A DNA stretch of 64,000 nt. It comes from Streptomyces muensis (lineage in GTDB: Bacteria; Actinomycetota; Actinomycetes; Streptomycetales; Streptomycetaceae). The notes under the pieces were generated by a model. It was not told where the DNA came from and searched no databases. It worked only from the letters and a program-made list of their open reading frames with translations. Every line of letters starts with the position of its first letter. Within the stretch, counting starts at the first letter, position 1. This document shows positions 25,472 to 34,082 of the stretch, piece by piece. The stretch spans positions 19,848-83,847 of the forward strand of contig NZ_JAKEIP010000014.1 of NCBI RefSeq assembly GCF_021474425.1, written 5' to 3'. A program made the translations under genes and the position numbers.

Positions 25472-25837
25472 TCAGGCGTCCCAGGCCCAGTCGGCGACCT
25501 CCGGCAGGTCGGCGCCGTGCTCGCGGATCCAGACGTGGTGGCGGGTGCGGGCGTCGGCCATCGACTGCCGTACGGCCGCGGCGCGCACCGCGAGGCCGGG
25601 GACGCGGTCGATGACGTCCATGACGAGCCGGTAGCGGTCGAGGTCGTTGCGGACGACCATGTCGAACGGTGTGGTCGTGGTGCCGGACTCCTTGTAGCCG
25701 CGCACATGCAGGTTCGGGTGAGGGTCGTCGCCGCTGACGTGGAGGGGCTCGTGGCCGGGTCCCCGCAGCAGTTCGTCGAGTTCCGCCTCGGGCAGGCGGG
25801 ACTGGCCAAGCGACCGGACGGGGTCGGCCTTGGACAC
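25472..25837 (-). pseudogene. Phosphoketolase with internal deletion
   Basis: 121 codons. The end matches the C-terminus of xylulose-5-P/fructose-6-P phosphoketolase (TTTTPFDMVVRNDLDRYRLV, MDVIDRVPG, RQSMADARTRHHVWIREHG). The first half (EAELDELLRGPGHEPLHVSG, DDP) resembles an earlier part of the same enzyme, where ELxxLLxGYGxxPxFVxGDDP occurs. Full enzymes are about 790 residues, so several hundred residues including the ThDP site are missing. It cannot be catalytic. Confidence 0.7.
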
Positions 25838-25865
25838 AGCCGGACCGTTCGGGGAAGGCTGACGC

Positions 25866-26462
25866 TCACTCCAGGCCGGAGGCCTTGAACACGGCGAGGG
25901 CGGTCTCGCGGTCCACGCGCCGGCCGAGGCACCGCAACGCGGTCACGCCGCACAGCAGCGAGCCGTCGGCGGCGGCCTTCCGCGCGCCCTCGTCAAGACG
26001 GAGCCACAACTGCGGGTTGCGCACCAGGACCTCGGGGTCGATCTCGACGCGGCCGCCCAGGGCATCCCGCAGCAGGAGCCGCCGGGAGACGCCGTCCAGG
26101 CAGCGGACGGACACCAGCAGATCCGTCCGTACCCGATGCCCGCGCACCAGGCGGCGCGAAGCCAGCCAGTTCCCGCCCGCGGACACCCGCGCCGGATACA
26201 GCACGACGAAGAGCAGCCCGGCGAGAGCGAACCACAGTGCGGCGCGCCCCGGGGTGATCAGGCCGCAGCCCCGGTCGACCAGGAGAAGGAGAGCGAGCAG
26301 TACGCCGGCACAGCGGATCGTGCTCCAGAGCTCCCGCGTCCACTCGAGGTCGTTCGTAGCCTCACCGGGTCCTTCGGAGCCCTTCGCCTGAGCGTCGAGG
26401 GGGCCTCCGCCTATGTCGTCACGGCGTCCCATGCCCATCGACGCTAGTGAGCGTCGAAGCAT
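25866..26462 (-). CDS. Unrecognised membrane protein
   Basis: 198 residues, no family recognised. Two adjacent hydrophobic segments (CAGVLLALLLLVDRGCGLI and ALWFALAGLLFVVLYPARV, about 65-110) are followed by a soluble tail of about 85 residues, rich in Arg/Leu (RRLLLRDALGGRVEIDPEVL, LGRRVDRETALAVFKASGLE). The start is unsure: ATG 26462 or ATG 26438, with a perfect hairpin between them. It is divergent from the KimA-like gene. Confidence 0.6.
   Translation of the reverse strand: MLRRSLASMGMGRRDDIGGGPLDAQAKGSEGPGEATNDLEWTRELWSTIRCAGVLLALLLLVDRGCGLITPGRAALWFALAGLLFVVLYPARVSAGGNWLASRRLVRGHRVRTDLLVSVRCLDGVSRRLLLRDALGGRVEIDPEVLVRNPQLWLRLDEGARKAAADGSLLCGVTALRCLGRRVDRETALAVFKASGLE
26438..26457 (-). 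repeat. Perfect hairpin at the start of the membrane protein gene
   Basis: TCGACGCT-AGTG-AGCGTCGA: 8-bp stem with a 4-base loop. It lies between the two candidate start codons of the minus-strand gene and could be an operator or an mRNA hairpin that affects initiation. Confidence 0.45.
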
Positions 26463-26549
26463 GATCAGCACGCCTTGATGCGGCTCTGACGGATGTCCGA
26501 CGATTCCTTGCCCGACGGCACTGGCCCAGCAGTCGCCCACGTCACACGC

Positions 26550-26569
26550 CCATCAAGGTCCCGTCAAGG
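26550..26569 (+). promoter_or_regulatory. Direct repeat, candidate KdpE site
   Basis: CCATCAAGG (26550) and CCGTCAAGG (26561) repeat with an 11-base period, about 105 bases before the KimA-like ATG. The CCGTCAA element recurs with the same period before kdpF. OmpR-type regulators such as KdpE bind direct repeats spaced one helical turn. Confidence 0.45.
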
Positions 26570-26672
26570 CCGGCCGGCCGGGCGCGAAGATGCCGCAAGG
26601 AGCCGTCGGAGGCGGCGGGAAACGGACAGAACCTGGGTGCACGCGAACACCGCACGAAGGAGCACCCGTTCC

Positions 26673-28514
26673 ATGTCCGTTCTGACCGTCGCGCCGGATG
26701 CCGTCCCCGCCGGCGAGGAGCCGCCTGACACCGGTGAGCGCCACCGGCTGACCGCCGTCACCGGTCTGGCCGCCCTGTCCCTGGACGCCATGGCGTCGGT
26801 GGCCTACGGCCCTGAGGCGATCGTTCTCGTCCTGGCCGCCGCGGGCGCGCACGGGCTGGGATTCACGTTGCCGGTCACGCTGGCCATCGCGGCCCTGCTG
26901 GCGGTGCTGGTCGCCTCGTACCGGCAGGTGATCGCGGCCTTCCCGGACGGCGGCGGTTCCTATGCCGTCGCCAAGACACACCTGGGCGCACGCACCAGCC
27001 TGGTGGCGGCGGCCTCGCTCGTCCTCGACTACGTCCTCAACGTCGCCGTCGCCGTCACGGCCGGTGTGGCCGCCCTGACCTCCGCCTTCCCGGCCCTGTA
27101 CGCCGACCGGCTGTGGCTGTGCCTGGCCGTGCTCGCGCTGATCACGGCGGTGAACCTGCGGGGCATCGTGGAATCGGCGAAGGCGTTCATCGTGCCGACC
27201 GTCGTGTTCGTCGGCTCGATCCTCGTGCTGATCGTCGTCGGGCTGTTCCGGTCCGAGCCGGTGAGTACGGCGACCGCGGCCGGCCACCCCTCCGTGCTCG
27301 CCGACAACGCCACCACCGTGGGCGCCCTGCTCCTGCTGAAAGCCTTCGCTTCCGGGTGCTCCGCCCTCACCGGCGTCGAGGCCATCGCCAACGCCGTCCC
27401 CTCCTTCCGCGTACCCCGCGCCAAGCGCGCCCAGCACGCGGAGGTCGCCCTCGGCGCCGTCCTCGGCGTGATGCTGATCGGCCTGTCGGTACTGATCTCC
27501 CGCTTCCATCTCCAGCCGGTCGACGGCGTCACCGTCCTCGCCCAGCTCGCGGACGCCTCGCTGGGCCACAACTGGGCGTTCTACGTCATCCAGTTCGCGA
27601 CGATGATCCTGCTGGCCCTGTCCGCGAACACGTCCTTCGGCGGCCTCCCGGTGCTGCTGAAGCTGCTCGCCCGCGACAACTACCTGCCGCACGTGTTCGC
27701 GCTGAAGGCCGACCGGCAGGTCCACCGGCACGGCGTCCTCGCCCTGGCCGTCGTCTCCGCCGGACTGCTGCTCTTCTCCGGCGGCGACACCAACACCCTC
27801 GTGCCCCTCTTCGCCATCGGCGTCTTCGTCGGCTTCACCATCGCGCAGGTCGGCATGGTCCGGCACTGGCGGCTCGAAGAGGGCACCGGTTGGCAGGGCA
27901 AGGCCGTGCTCAACGGCATCGGCGGGCTGCTCACCGGCGTTTCGGCGATCGTCGTCACCGCGACCAAGTTCGAGGAGGGCGCCTGGCTGATCGTGATCGC
28001 CCTGCCCCTGCTGGTCGCCGCCTTCGAGACCGTGCGCCGCGCCTACACCCGGATCGGTGAGCGACTCGGCCTCGGCCGCATACCCGAGCACCCGCACCGC
28101 GACCGCTCGGTCGTGATCGTGCCCCTCTCCTCGATCTCCCGCCTCACCTCCGAGGCACTGACCGCCGCCGCCTCCCTGGGCGACGAGGTCCGCGCCGTGA
28201 CCGTCTGCTACCCGGACCCCGAGGACCGGGCCACGCTGTACGCCCTGGAGCTGGCCTGGGCGGAGTGGGACCCCGGGGTGCCGCTGGTCCGGCTGAACTG
28301 CGAACGCCGCTCACTGGGCCGTCCCATCGCCGCGTACGTCCGTGAGGTGGCCGCCACCGAACCGGGCACCCGCGTCACCGTGCTGATCCCGGAGACCGAG
28401 CCGGAGCGGCTGTGGCAGCGGCTGCTGCAGAACCAGCGGGGCGCGGTCGTCGCCCACGCCGTGCGGCGGGAGACGGATGCCGTCATCTGCCGGCTGCGCT
28501 TCCGGCTGCCGTAA
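26673..28514 (+). CDS. KimA-like APC-family potassium importer
   Basis: 613 residues, close to the length of Bacillus KimA. About 12 membrane segments with KimA-like signatures (LSLDAMASVAYGPEAIVLVL, PDGGGSYAVAKTHLG, LLKAFASGCSALTGVEAIAN, SANTSFGGLP) then a cytoplasmic C-terminal domain of about 140 residues starting VVIVPLSSISRLT. KimA is a proton-coupled K+ symporter with a regulatory C-terminal domain. It stands directly before the kdp operon and shares its repeat elements, which supports K+ rather than amino acid transport. AAGGAG precedes the ATG. Confidence 0.82.
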   Translation: MSVLTVAPDAVPAGEEPPDTGERHRLTAVTGLAALSLDAMASVAYGPEAIVLVLAAAGAHGLGFTLPVTLAIAALLAVLVASYRQVIAAFPDGGGSYAVAKTHLGARTSLVAAASLVLDYVLNVAVAVTAGVAALTSAFPALYADRLWLCLAVLALITAVNLRGIVESAKAFIVPTVVFVGSILVLIVVGLFRSEPVSTATAAGHPSVLADNATTVGALLLLKAFASGCSALTGVEAIANAVPSFRVPRAKRAQHAEVALGAVLGVMLIGLSVLISRFHLQPVDGVTVLAQLADASLGHNWAFYVIQFATMILLALSANTSFGGLPVLLKLLARDNYLPHVFALKADRQVHRHGVLALAVVSAGLLLFSGGDTNTLVPLFAIGVFVGFTIAQVGMVRHWRLEEGTGWQGKAVLNGIGGLLTGVSAIVVTATKFEEGAWLIVIALPLLVAAFETVRRAYTRIGERLGLGRIPEHPHRDRSVVIVPLSSISRLTSEALTAAASLGDEVRAVTVCYPDPEDRATLYALELAWAEWDPGVPLVRLNCERRSLGRPIAAYVREVAATEPGTRVTVLIPETEPERLWQRLLQNQRGAVVAHAVRRETDAVICRLRFRLP

Positions 28515-28558
28515 GGGTTCCGTCAAAGCCGTGCTCGTCGCCGTAAGAGAGCCGTCAA
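28508..28558 (+). promoter_or_regulatory. Two direct-repeat units, candidate KdpE operator
   Basis: The unit GCCGTAAG-N4-CCGTCAA occurs at 28508-28526 and 28540-28558. Within each unit CCGTAAG and CCGTCAA are 11 bases apart, and the two units are 32 bases apart (three helical turns). It overlaps the stop codon of the KimA-like gene and precedes kdpF by about 160 bases. It is a likely KdpE-binding promoter. Confidence 0.55.
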
Positions 28559-28635
28559 CGGACGACCTGATCCGGCCACAGAGGCGCTTTCCTCGAATCG
28601 TCCGTTTCCACCGAACCTCACTCCAGGAGTTCGCG

Positions 28636-28719
28636 ATGGCCGATCTGGCCTTCGTCGTCGTCACGATCGCGGGTTTCGCGCTCGTGGCTCTCGTCGCCAA
28701 GGGGGTGACGAAGCTGTGA
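28636..28719 (+). CDS. 27-residue membrane peptide ahead of kdpF
   Basis: [20 protein letters not shown] then AKGVTKL: a single hydrophobic helix with a basic C-terminus. AGGAG is eight bases before the ATG, and its TGA overlaps the GTG start of kdpF, so the two are translationally coupled. It resembles KdpF in size and type but is a separate reading frame. It may be a second KdpF-like stabilising subunit or regulatory peptide of the Kdp complex. Confidence 0.7.
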   Translation: MADLAFVVVTIAGFALVALVAKGVTKL

Positions 28720-28805
28720 CCGCCGAGAACATCGTCGGCCTCGTCGTGGCCGTCGCCCTGCTGGGCTATCTCGTCCTCGCCCTGATCTTCCCGGAGAGGT
28801 TCTGA
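28716..28805 (+). CDS. kdpF: KdpF subunit of the K+ ATPase
   Basis: 29 residues, [20 protein letters not shown] then LALIFPERF, one membrane helix with the LxxALxxPExF ending typical of KdpF. KdpF stabilises the KdpFABC complex. GTG 28716 overlaps the preceding stop. It is followed after eight bases by kdpA. Confidence 0.9.
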   Translation: MTAENIVGLVVAVALLGYLVLALIFPERF

Positions 28806-28813
28806 GCAGCCAT

Positions 28814-30478
28814 ATGAGTCCCGTACTCGCGGGCGTGCTCCAGCTGCTCGCTCTCATAGCCGCTCTGGCGCTCGCCTACATCCCCCTCGGCACCTACATG
28901 GCCAAGGTCTACTCCTCCGACCGGCACTGGCGGGTCGAGAAGTGGATCTACAAGGGGATCGGTGCCGACCCCGACACCCAGATGCGCTGGCCCGCCTACC
29001 TGCGCGGCGTCCTCGCCTTCTCCGCCGTCGGCGTCCTCTTCCTCTACGCCCTCCAGCGGCTGCAGGGGGTTCTGCCGGGTTCGCTGGGCTTCTCGTCCAT
29101 CGACCCGGACCAGGCGTTCAACACCGCCGTGTCGTTCGTGACCAACACCAACTGGCAGTCGTACTACGGCGAGCAGGCCATGGGCCACGTCGTGCAGACG
29201 GCCGGGCTGGCCGTGCAGAACTTCGTCTCCGCGGCCGTGGGCATCGCCGTCGCGGTGGCGCTCGTGCGCGGGTTCGCGCGTTCGCGCAGCGGTGAACTCG
29301 GCAACTTCTGGGCCGACTTGGTGCGTGGTGTCGTCCGCATCCTGCTGCCGCTGGCGGCCGTCGCCGCGGTCGTCCTCGTGGCCTGCGGCGCGATCCAGAA
29401 CTTCTCCGGCATCCACGAGGTCGGGCAGTTCATGGGGGGCTCGCAGCAGTGGAACGGCGGCGCGGTCGCCTCGCAGGAGGCCATCAAGGAGCTGGGCACC
29501 AATGGTGGCGGCTACTTCAACGCCAACTCCGCGCATCCGTTCGAGAACCCCACCCCGTTCTCGAACCTCTTCGAGATCTTCCTCATCCTCGTCATCCCGT
29601 TCGCACTCACCCGCACCTTCGGCCTGATGGTCGGCAGCGTGAAGCAGGGGTACGCGATCCTCGCGACGATGGGCACCATCTGGGTCGGTTTCGTCGCCCT
29701 GATGATGTGGACCGAGTTCGCCCACCACGGCCCGGCGTTCGACCTTGCGGGCGGGGCGTACGAGGGCAAGGAGGTGCGCTTCGGGGTCGGCGCCTCGTCG
29801 ATCTTCGCGACCTCGACCACGCTCACCTCGACCGGTGCGGTGGACTCCTTCCACTCGTCGTTCACCGGCCTCGGCGGCGGTATCACCATGCTCGGGATGA
29901 TGCTGGGCGAGATCGCGCCGGGCGGTACCGGCTCCGGCCTGTACGGCATGCTGATCATGGCGATCATCGCGGTGTTCATCGCCGGCCTGATGGTCGGCCG
30001 TACGCCCGAGTACCTGGGCAAGAAGATCAGCACCCGCGAGATCAAGCTCGCGGCCTGCTACATCCTGATCACCCCGGCGCTGGTGCTGATCTTCACCGCG
30101 TTCGCGATGGCCCTGCCGACCCCGGCGAACTCGATGACCAACAGCGGGGCGCACGGATTCTCCGAGATCCTCTACGCCTACACGTCCGCCTCCAACAACA
30201 ACGGCTCGGCCTTCGCCGGGCTGAACGCGGACACGCAGTGGTTCAACACCACGCTCGGCCTGTGCATGCTGCTCGGCCGTTTCCTGCCGATGGTGTTCGT
30301 GCTGGCGCTGGCCGGCTCGCTCGCCGAGCAGCAGCCGGTGCCGGCCACCGCGGGCACCCTGCGCACGGAAAAGCCGCTGTTCACCGGCCTGTTGGTGGGC
30401 GCGATCCTCATCATCACCGGTCTGACCTACTTCCCCGCCCTGGCGCTGGGGCCGTTGGCCGAGGGGCTGGCCTCATGA
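28814..30478 (+). CDS. kdpA: KdpA, K+-binding channel subunit
   Basis: 554 residues, standard length, with about ten membrane helices and the four filter-like segments of the superfamily of K+ transporters (for example [13 protein letters not shown] and [19 protein letters not shown]). It selects K+ and passes it to KdpB. Its stop overlaps the kdpB start (ATGA). Confidence 0.97.
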   Translation: MSPVLAGVLQLLALIAALALAYIPLGTYMAKVYSSDRHWRVEKWIYKGIGADPDTQMRWPAYLRGVLAFSAVGVLFLYALQRLQGVLPGSLGFSSIDPDQAFNTAVSFVTNTNWQSYYGEQAMGHVVQTAGLAVQNFVSAAVGIAVAVALVRGFARSRSGELGNFWADLVRGVVRILLPLAAVAAVVLVACGAIQNFSGIHEVGQFMGGSQQWNGGAVASQEAIKELGTNGGGYFNANSAHPFENPTPFSNLFEIFLILVIPFALTRTFGLMVGSVKQGYAILATMGTIWVGFVALMMWTEFAHHGPAFDLAGGAYEGKEVRFGVGASSIFATSTTLTSTGAVDSFHSSFTGLGGGITMLGMMLGEIAPGGTGSGLYGMLIMAIIAVFIAGLMVGRTPEYLGKKISTREIKLAACYILITPALVLIFTAFAMALPTPANSMTNSGAHGFSEILYAYTSASNNNGSAFAGLNADTQWFNTTLGLCMLLGRFLPMVFVLALAGSLAEQQPVPATAGTLRTEKPLFTGLLVGAILIITGLTYFPALALGPLAEGLAS

Positions 30479-32598
30479 CCACCGACGTAAAGAAGCAGGA
30501 CTCGATGTCCACTCCCACCCTTGCGCCCCACCAGGACGCGCCGACGGGACACAAGGCCCCCGAAGGCCGTGTCGGCGCGGGCCTCTTCGACCCGAAGCAG
30601 CTGGTCAAGTCCCTGCCGGACGCCTTCCGCAAGCTCGACCCGCGGGTGATGGTCAAGTCGCCCGTGATGTTCGTGGTCCTCGTCGGCTCCGTCCTGACCA
30701 CGGTCTTCTCCTTCAAGGACCCGGGCGACTGGTTCGGCTGGACGATCAGTGTCTGGCTGTGGCTCACGGTGATCTTCGCCAACCTCGCGGAGGCCGTCGC
30801 CGAAGGCCGCGGCAAGGCCCAGGCCGACACCCTGCGCAAGGCCAAGACCGACACGGTGGCGCGACGGCTGCGGGGGAACGGCTCCGAGGAGCAGGTTCCG
30901 GGCACCGACCTGAAGATCGGCGACCTGGTCGTCTGCGAGGCCGGCGATGTCATCCCCGGTGACGGCGATGTCGTCGAAGGGGTCGCGTCCGTCGACGAGT
31001 CGGCGATCACCGGTGAGTCGGCCCCGGTCATCCGGGAGTCCGGCGGTGACCGTTCGGCCGTCACCGGCGGCACGAAGGTCCTCTCCGACCGGATCGTCGT
31101 CAAGATCACGACGAAGCCCGGCGAGACCTTCATCGACCGGATGATCAACCTCGTCGAGGGCGCGGCCCGGCAGAAGACGCCGAACGAGATCGCGCTGAAC
31201 ATCCTGCTGGCCTCGCTGACCATCGTCTTCCTGCTGGCCGTGGCGACTCTGCCGCCGTTCGCCGACTACGCGGGCACGCACCTGACGATGGTCGTGCTGG
31301 TCGCCCTGCTGGTCTGCCTCATCCCGACCACGATCGGCGCGCTGCTCTCCGCGATCGGCATCGCGGGCATGGACCGGCTGGTGCAGCGCAACGTCCTGGC
31401 CATGTCCGGCCGGGCCGTCGAGGCCGCCGGTGACGTCTCCACGCTGCTGCTCGACAAGACCGGCACCATCACGCTCGGCAACCGCCAGGCGGCCGAATTC
31501 GTGCCGGTGAGCGGGACGACGGAGGCCGAGGTCGCGGACGCCGCCCAGCTGTCGTCGCTGGCCGACGAGACACCCGAGGGCCGTTCCGTCGTCGTACTCG
31601 CCAAGGAGAAGTACGGTCTGCGCGAGCGTCACCAGGGCGAACTGGTGGCCGCCGAATGGATCACGTTCACCGCCCAGACCCGTATGTCGGGTGTGGACGT
31701 CGACGGGCGCAAGGTTCGCAAGGGCGCCGCCGGTTCGGTCATCGCCTGGGTCGAGGAGCGCGGCGGCCAGGTCGCCGACGACGCGGACACCATCGCCAAC
31801 CGGATCTCCGAGGCCGGTGGGACACCGCTGCTCGTCGCGGTCGAAGACGCCGACGGGGCACGGGTGCTGGGTGTCATCCACCTCAAGGACGTGGTCAAGG
31901 AGGGCATGCGGGAGCGGTTCGAGGAACTGCGCCGGATGGGCATCAAGACCGTCATGATCACGGGCGACAACCCGCTGACCGCCAAGGCCATCGCCGAGGA
32001 GGCGGGTGTCGACGACTTCCTCGCGGAGGCCACCCCCGAGGACAAGATGGCGCTGATCAAGCGGGAGCAGGCCGGCGGCAAGCTGGTCGCGATGACCGGT
32101 GACGGCACCAACGACGCGCCCGCGCTCGCGCAGGCCGACGTCGGCGTGGCGATGAACACCGGGACGTCGGCCGCCAAGGAGGCCGGCAACATGGTCGACC
32201 TCGACTCCAACCCGACCAAGCTCATCGAGATCGTCGAGATCGGCAAGCAGCTGCTGATCACGCGGGGCGCGCTGACGACGTTCTCGATCGCCAACGACGT
32301 CGCCAAGTACTTCGCGATCATCCCGGCGCTGTTCGCGGCCGTCTACCCGGGCCTGGACAAGCTCAACATCATGGGCCTGTCGTCCCCGGACTCCGCGATC
32401 CTCTCGGCGGTCGTCTTCAACGCGCTGATCATCGTGGCGCTGGTGCCGCTGTCGCTGAAGGGCGTGCAGTACCGGCCGGTCAGCGCGGACCGTCTGCTGC
32501 GGCGGAACCTCACCGTCTACGGACTGGGCGGGCTGGTCGCGCCCTTCATCGGCATCAAGCTCATAGACCTGCTCATCTCCCTCATCCCCGGGCTGTAA
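30475..32598 (+). CDS. kdpB: KdpB, P-type ATPase subunit
   Basis: 707 residues. Phosphorylation motif DKTGT (Asp327), TGES in the A domain, TGDNPLTA and [18 protein letters not shown] in the P domain. It hydrolyses ATP to drive high-affinity K+ uptake. The first ~45 residues are polar and less typical. ATG 30475 overlaps the kdpA stop by four bases. Confidence 0.97.
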   Translation: MTTDVKKQDSMSTPTLAPHQDAPTGHKAPEGRVGAGLFDPKQLVKSLPDAFRKLDPRVMVKSPVMFVVLVGSVLTTVFSFKDPGDWFGWTISVWLWLTVIFANLAEAVAEGRGKAQADTLRKAKTDTVARRLRGNGSEEQVPGTDLKIGDLVVCEAGDVIPGDGDVVEGVASVDESAITGESAPVIRESGGDRSAVTGGTKVLSDRIVVKITTKPGETFIDRMINLVEGAARQKTPNEIALNILLASLTIVFLLAVATLPPFADYAGTHLTMVVLVALLVCLIPTTIGALLSAIGIAGMDRLVQRNVLAMSGRAVEAAGDVSTLLLDKTGTITLGNRQAAEFVPVSGTTEAEVADAAQLSSLADETPEGRSVVVLAKEKYGLRERHQGELVAAEWITFTAQTRMSGVDVDGRKVRKGAAGSVIAWVEERGGQVADDADTIANRISEAGGTPLLVAVEDADGARVLGVIHLKDVVKEGMRERFEELRRMGIKTVMITGDNPLTAKAIAEEAGVDDFLAEATPEDKMALIKREQAGGKLVAMTGDGTNDAPALAQADVGVAMNTGTSAAKEAGNMVDLDSNPTKLIEIVEIGKQLLITRGALTTFSIANDVAKYFAIIPALFAAVYPGLDKLNIMGLSSPDSAILSAVVFNALIIVALVPLSLKGVQYRPVSADRLLRRNLTVYGLGGLVAPFIGIKLIDLLISLIPGL

Positions 32599-32623
32599 TT
32601 CTCGAAAGGCGTGGCTGATCGCC

Positions 32624-33256
32624 ATGAACAACTCGGTTACGAACACCGCCCGGTTGCTCGGGGCGGGCCTGCGTGCCCTCCTGGTGCTGACCCTGGTGAC
32701 CGGCGTCATCTACCCCCTGGTCGTCACCGGCATCGCGCAGGGGCTGTTCAACGGCAAGGCGAACGGCTCCGAGATCAAGGCGGACGGCAAGGTCGTCGGC
32801 TCCTCGCTGATCGGCCAACAGGGCTACAGCCTGGACTACTTCCAGCCCCGTCCCGCGAACGGACTGGGGGAGAACTCGGTCAACACCCAGTACAAGCTGA
32901 TCCTCTCCGGTGCCACCAACCGCTCCGGGGACAACCCCGAACTGATCAAGTGGGTGAAGGAGGCGAAGGCCAAGGTCGTCAAGGACAACTCCGTGCCGGG
33001 CTACACCGTGCGGCCCTCCCAGGTCCCCGCCGACGCGGTCACCTCCTCCGGCTCCGGCCTCGACCCGCACATCTCCCCGGCCTACGCCGACCTCCAGGTC
33101 CACCGGGTCGCCGAGCGCAACGACCTCCCGGTCGCCCAGGTCGAGAAGCTGGTCGAGGACCACACCGAGGGCCGCACCCTCGGCTTCATGGGCGAGCCCC
33201 GGGTGAACGTCCTGGAGCTCAACGTCGCGCTCAGGGAACTCGTGGCCCGGAGCTGA
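32624..33256 (+). CDS. kdpC: KdpC subunit of the K+ ATPase
   Basis: 210 residues: one N-terminal membrane helix (ALLVLTLVTGVIYPLVVTGIA) and an external domain with the conserved GSxLIGQ and YFQPRP motifs and SGSGLDPHISPAYADLQ. KdpC binds the KdpA/B complex and promotes its activity. 25 bases after kdpB; a strong stem-loop follows it. Confidence 0.96.
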   Translation: MNNSVTNTARLLGAGLRALLVLTLVTGVIYPLVVTGIAQGLFNGKANGSEIKADGKVVGSSLIGQQGYSLDYFQPRPANGLGENSVNTQYKLILSGATNRSGDNPELIKWVKEAKAKVVKDNSVPGYTVRPSQVPADAVTSSGSGLDPHISPAYADLQVHRVAERNDLPVAQVEKLVEDHTEGRTLGFMGEPRVNVLELNVALRELVARS

Positions 33257-33275
33257 CGGCGTTACGCGATCCCCA

Positions 33276-33320
33276 CGGGAGTCGGCGGCCGCGGAGAGAT
33301 CCCGGACCCGCCGACTCCCG
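33276..33320 (+). terminator. Stem-loop between kdpC and kdpE
   Basis: CGGGAGTCGGCGG (33276-33288) pairs perfectly with CCGCCGACTCCCG (33308-33320) around a 19-base loop. It probably separates or attenuates kdpFABC from the regulatory genes. Confidence 0.65.
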
Positions 33321-33386
33321 CGGCCACAAAGGCGGTTGCACCGCCGGCGCGCACGGCCCGACGTACGACAGGAGAGGCACACACCC

Positions 33387-34070
33387 ATGACCCGGGTGCT
33401 CGTGGTGGAGGACGACCCGCAGCTCGTGCGGGCCCTCGTCATCAACTTGCAGGCACGTCACTACGGCGTGGACGCCGCCCCCGACGGGGCCACGGCACTG
33501 CGGCTCGCCGCCGCGCGCCAGCCCGACGTGGTCCTGCTCGATCTCGGCCTGCCCGACATGGACGGCGTCGACATCATCAAGGGCCTGCGGGGCTGGAGCC
33601 GTGTGCCGATCCTCGTCCTGTCCGCCCGTCAGGCGTCCGACGAGAAGGTGGCCGCGCTCGACGCCGGCGCCGACGACTACATCACCAAGCCGTTCAGCAT
33701 GAACGAGTTGCTGGCTCGCCTGCGAGCCGCGGTCCGCCGCACCGAGGACAACACAGCGGCCCCCGAGACGACGCTGGTCGAGACGGAGGACTTCAGCATC
33801 GACCTGCTCGCCAAGAAGGCCGTACGAGGCGGCCGGGACGTACGGCTGACGCCGACCGAGTGGCATCTGCTGGAGATCCTGGTGACCAACCCGGGCCGGC
33901 TGATCACACAGAAGCACCTCCTCCAGGAGGTCTGGGGCGTCTCACAGAGCAACAAGACCAACTACCTGCGCGTCTACATGGCCCAGCTGCGCCGCAAGCT
34001 GGAGAAGGACCCCTCCCACCCCCACTATCTGATCACCGAGCCCGGCATGGGCTACCGCTTCGAAGGCTGA
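33387..34070 (+). CDS. kdpE: KdpE response regulator
   Basis: 227 residues, OmpR family: a receiver domain with acidic Asp9/Asp10, phosphoacceptor Asp52 (LLDLGLPDMDG), Lys in ITKPFS, then a winged-helix domain (RLTPTEWHLLEILVTNPGRL, ITQKHLLQEVWG, GMGYRFEG). It turns on kdp expression at low K+ or turgor stress. ATG 33387 is chosen for GGAGAGG upstream. Here it precedes kdpD by 12 bases, the reverse of the common order. Confidence 0.93.
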   Translation: MTRVLVVEDDPQLVRALVINLQARHYGVDAAPDGATALRLAAARQPDVVLLDLGLPDMDGVDIIKGLRGWSRVPILVLSARQASDEKVAALDAGADDYITKPFSMNELLARLRAAVRRTEDNTAAPETTLVETEDFSIDLLAKKAVRGGRDVRLTPTEWHLLEILVTNPGRLITQKHLLQEVWGVSQSNKTNYLRVYMAQLRRKLEKDPSHPHYLITEPGMGYRFEG

Positions 34071-34082
34071 CCGAGGGACGAC

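Noticed and set aside
26463..26672. c-di-AMP (ydaO-type) riboswitch before the KimA-like gene
   Set aside because: Expected because of the gene, but its conserved motifs were not found in the leader; direct repeats fit a protein site instead.
30427..32709. Long minus-strand frame opposite kdpB
   Set aside because: Antisense shadow of kdpB; no motifs or ribosome site.
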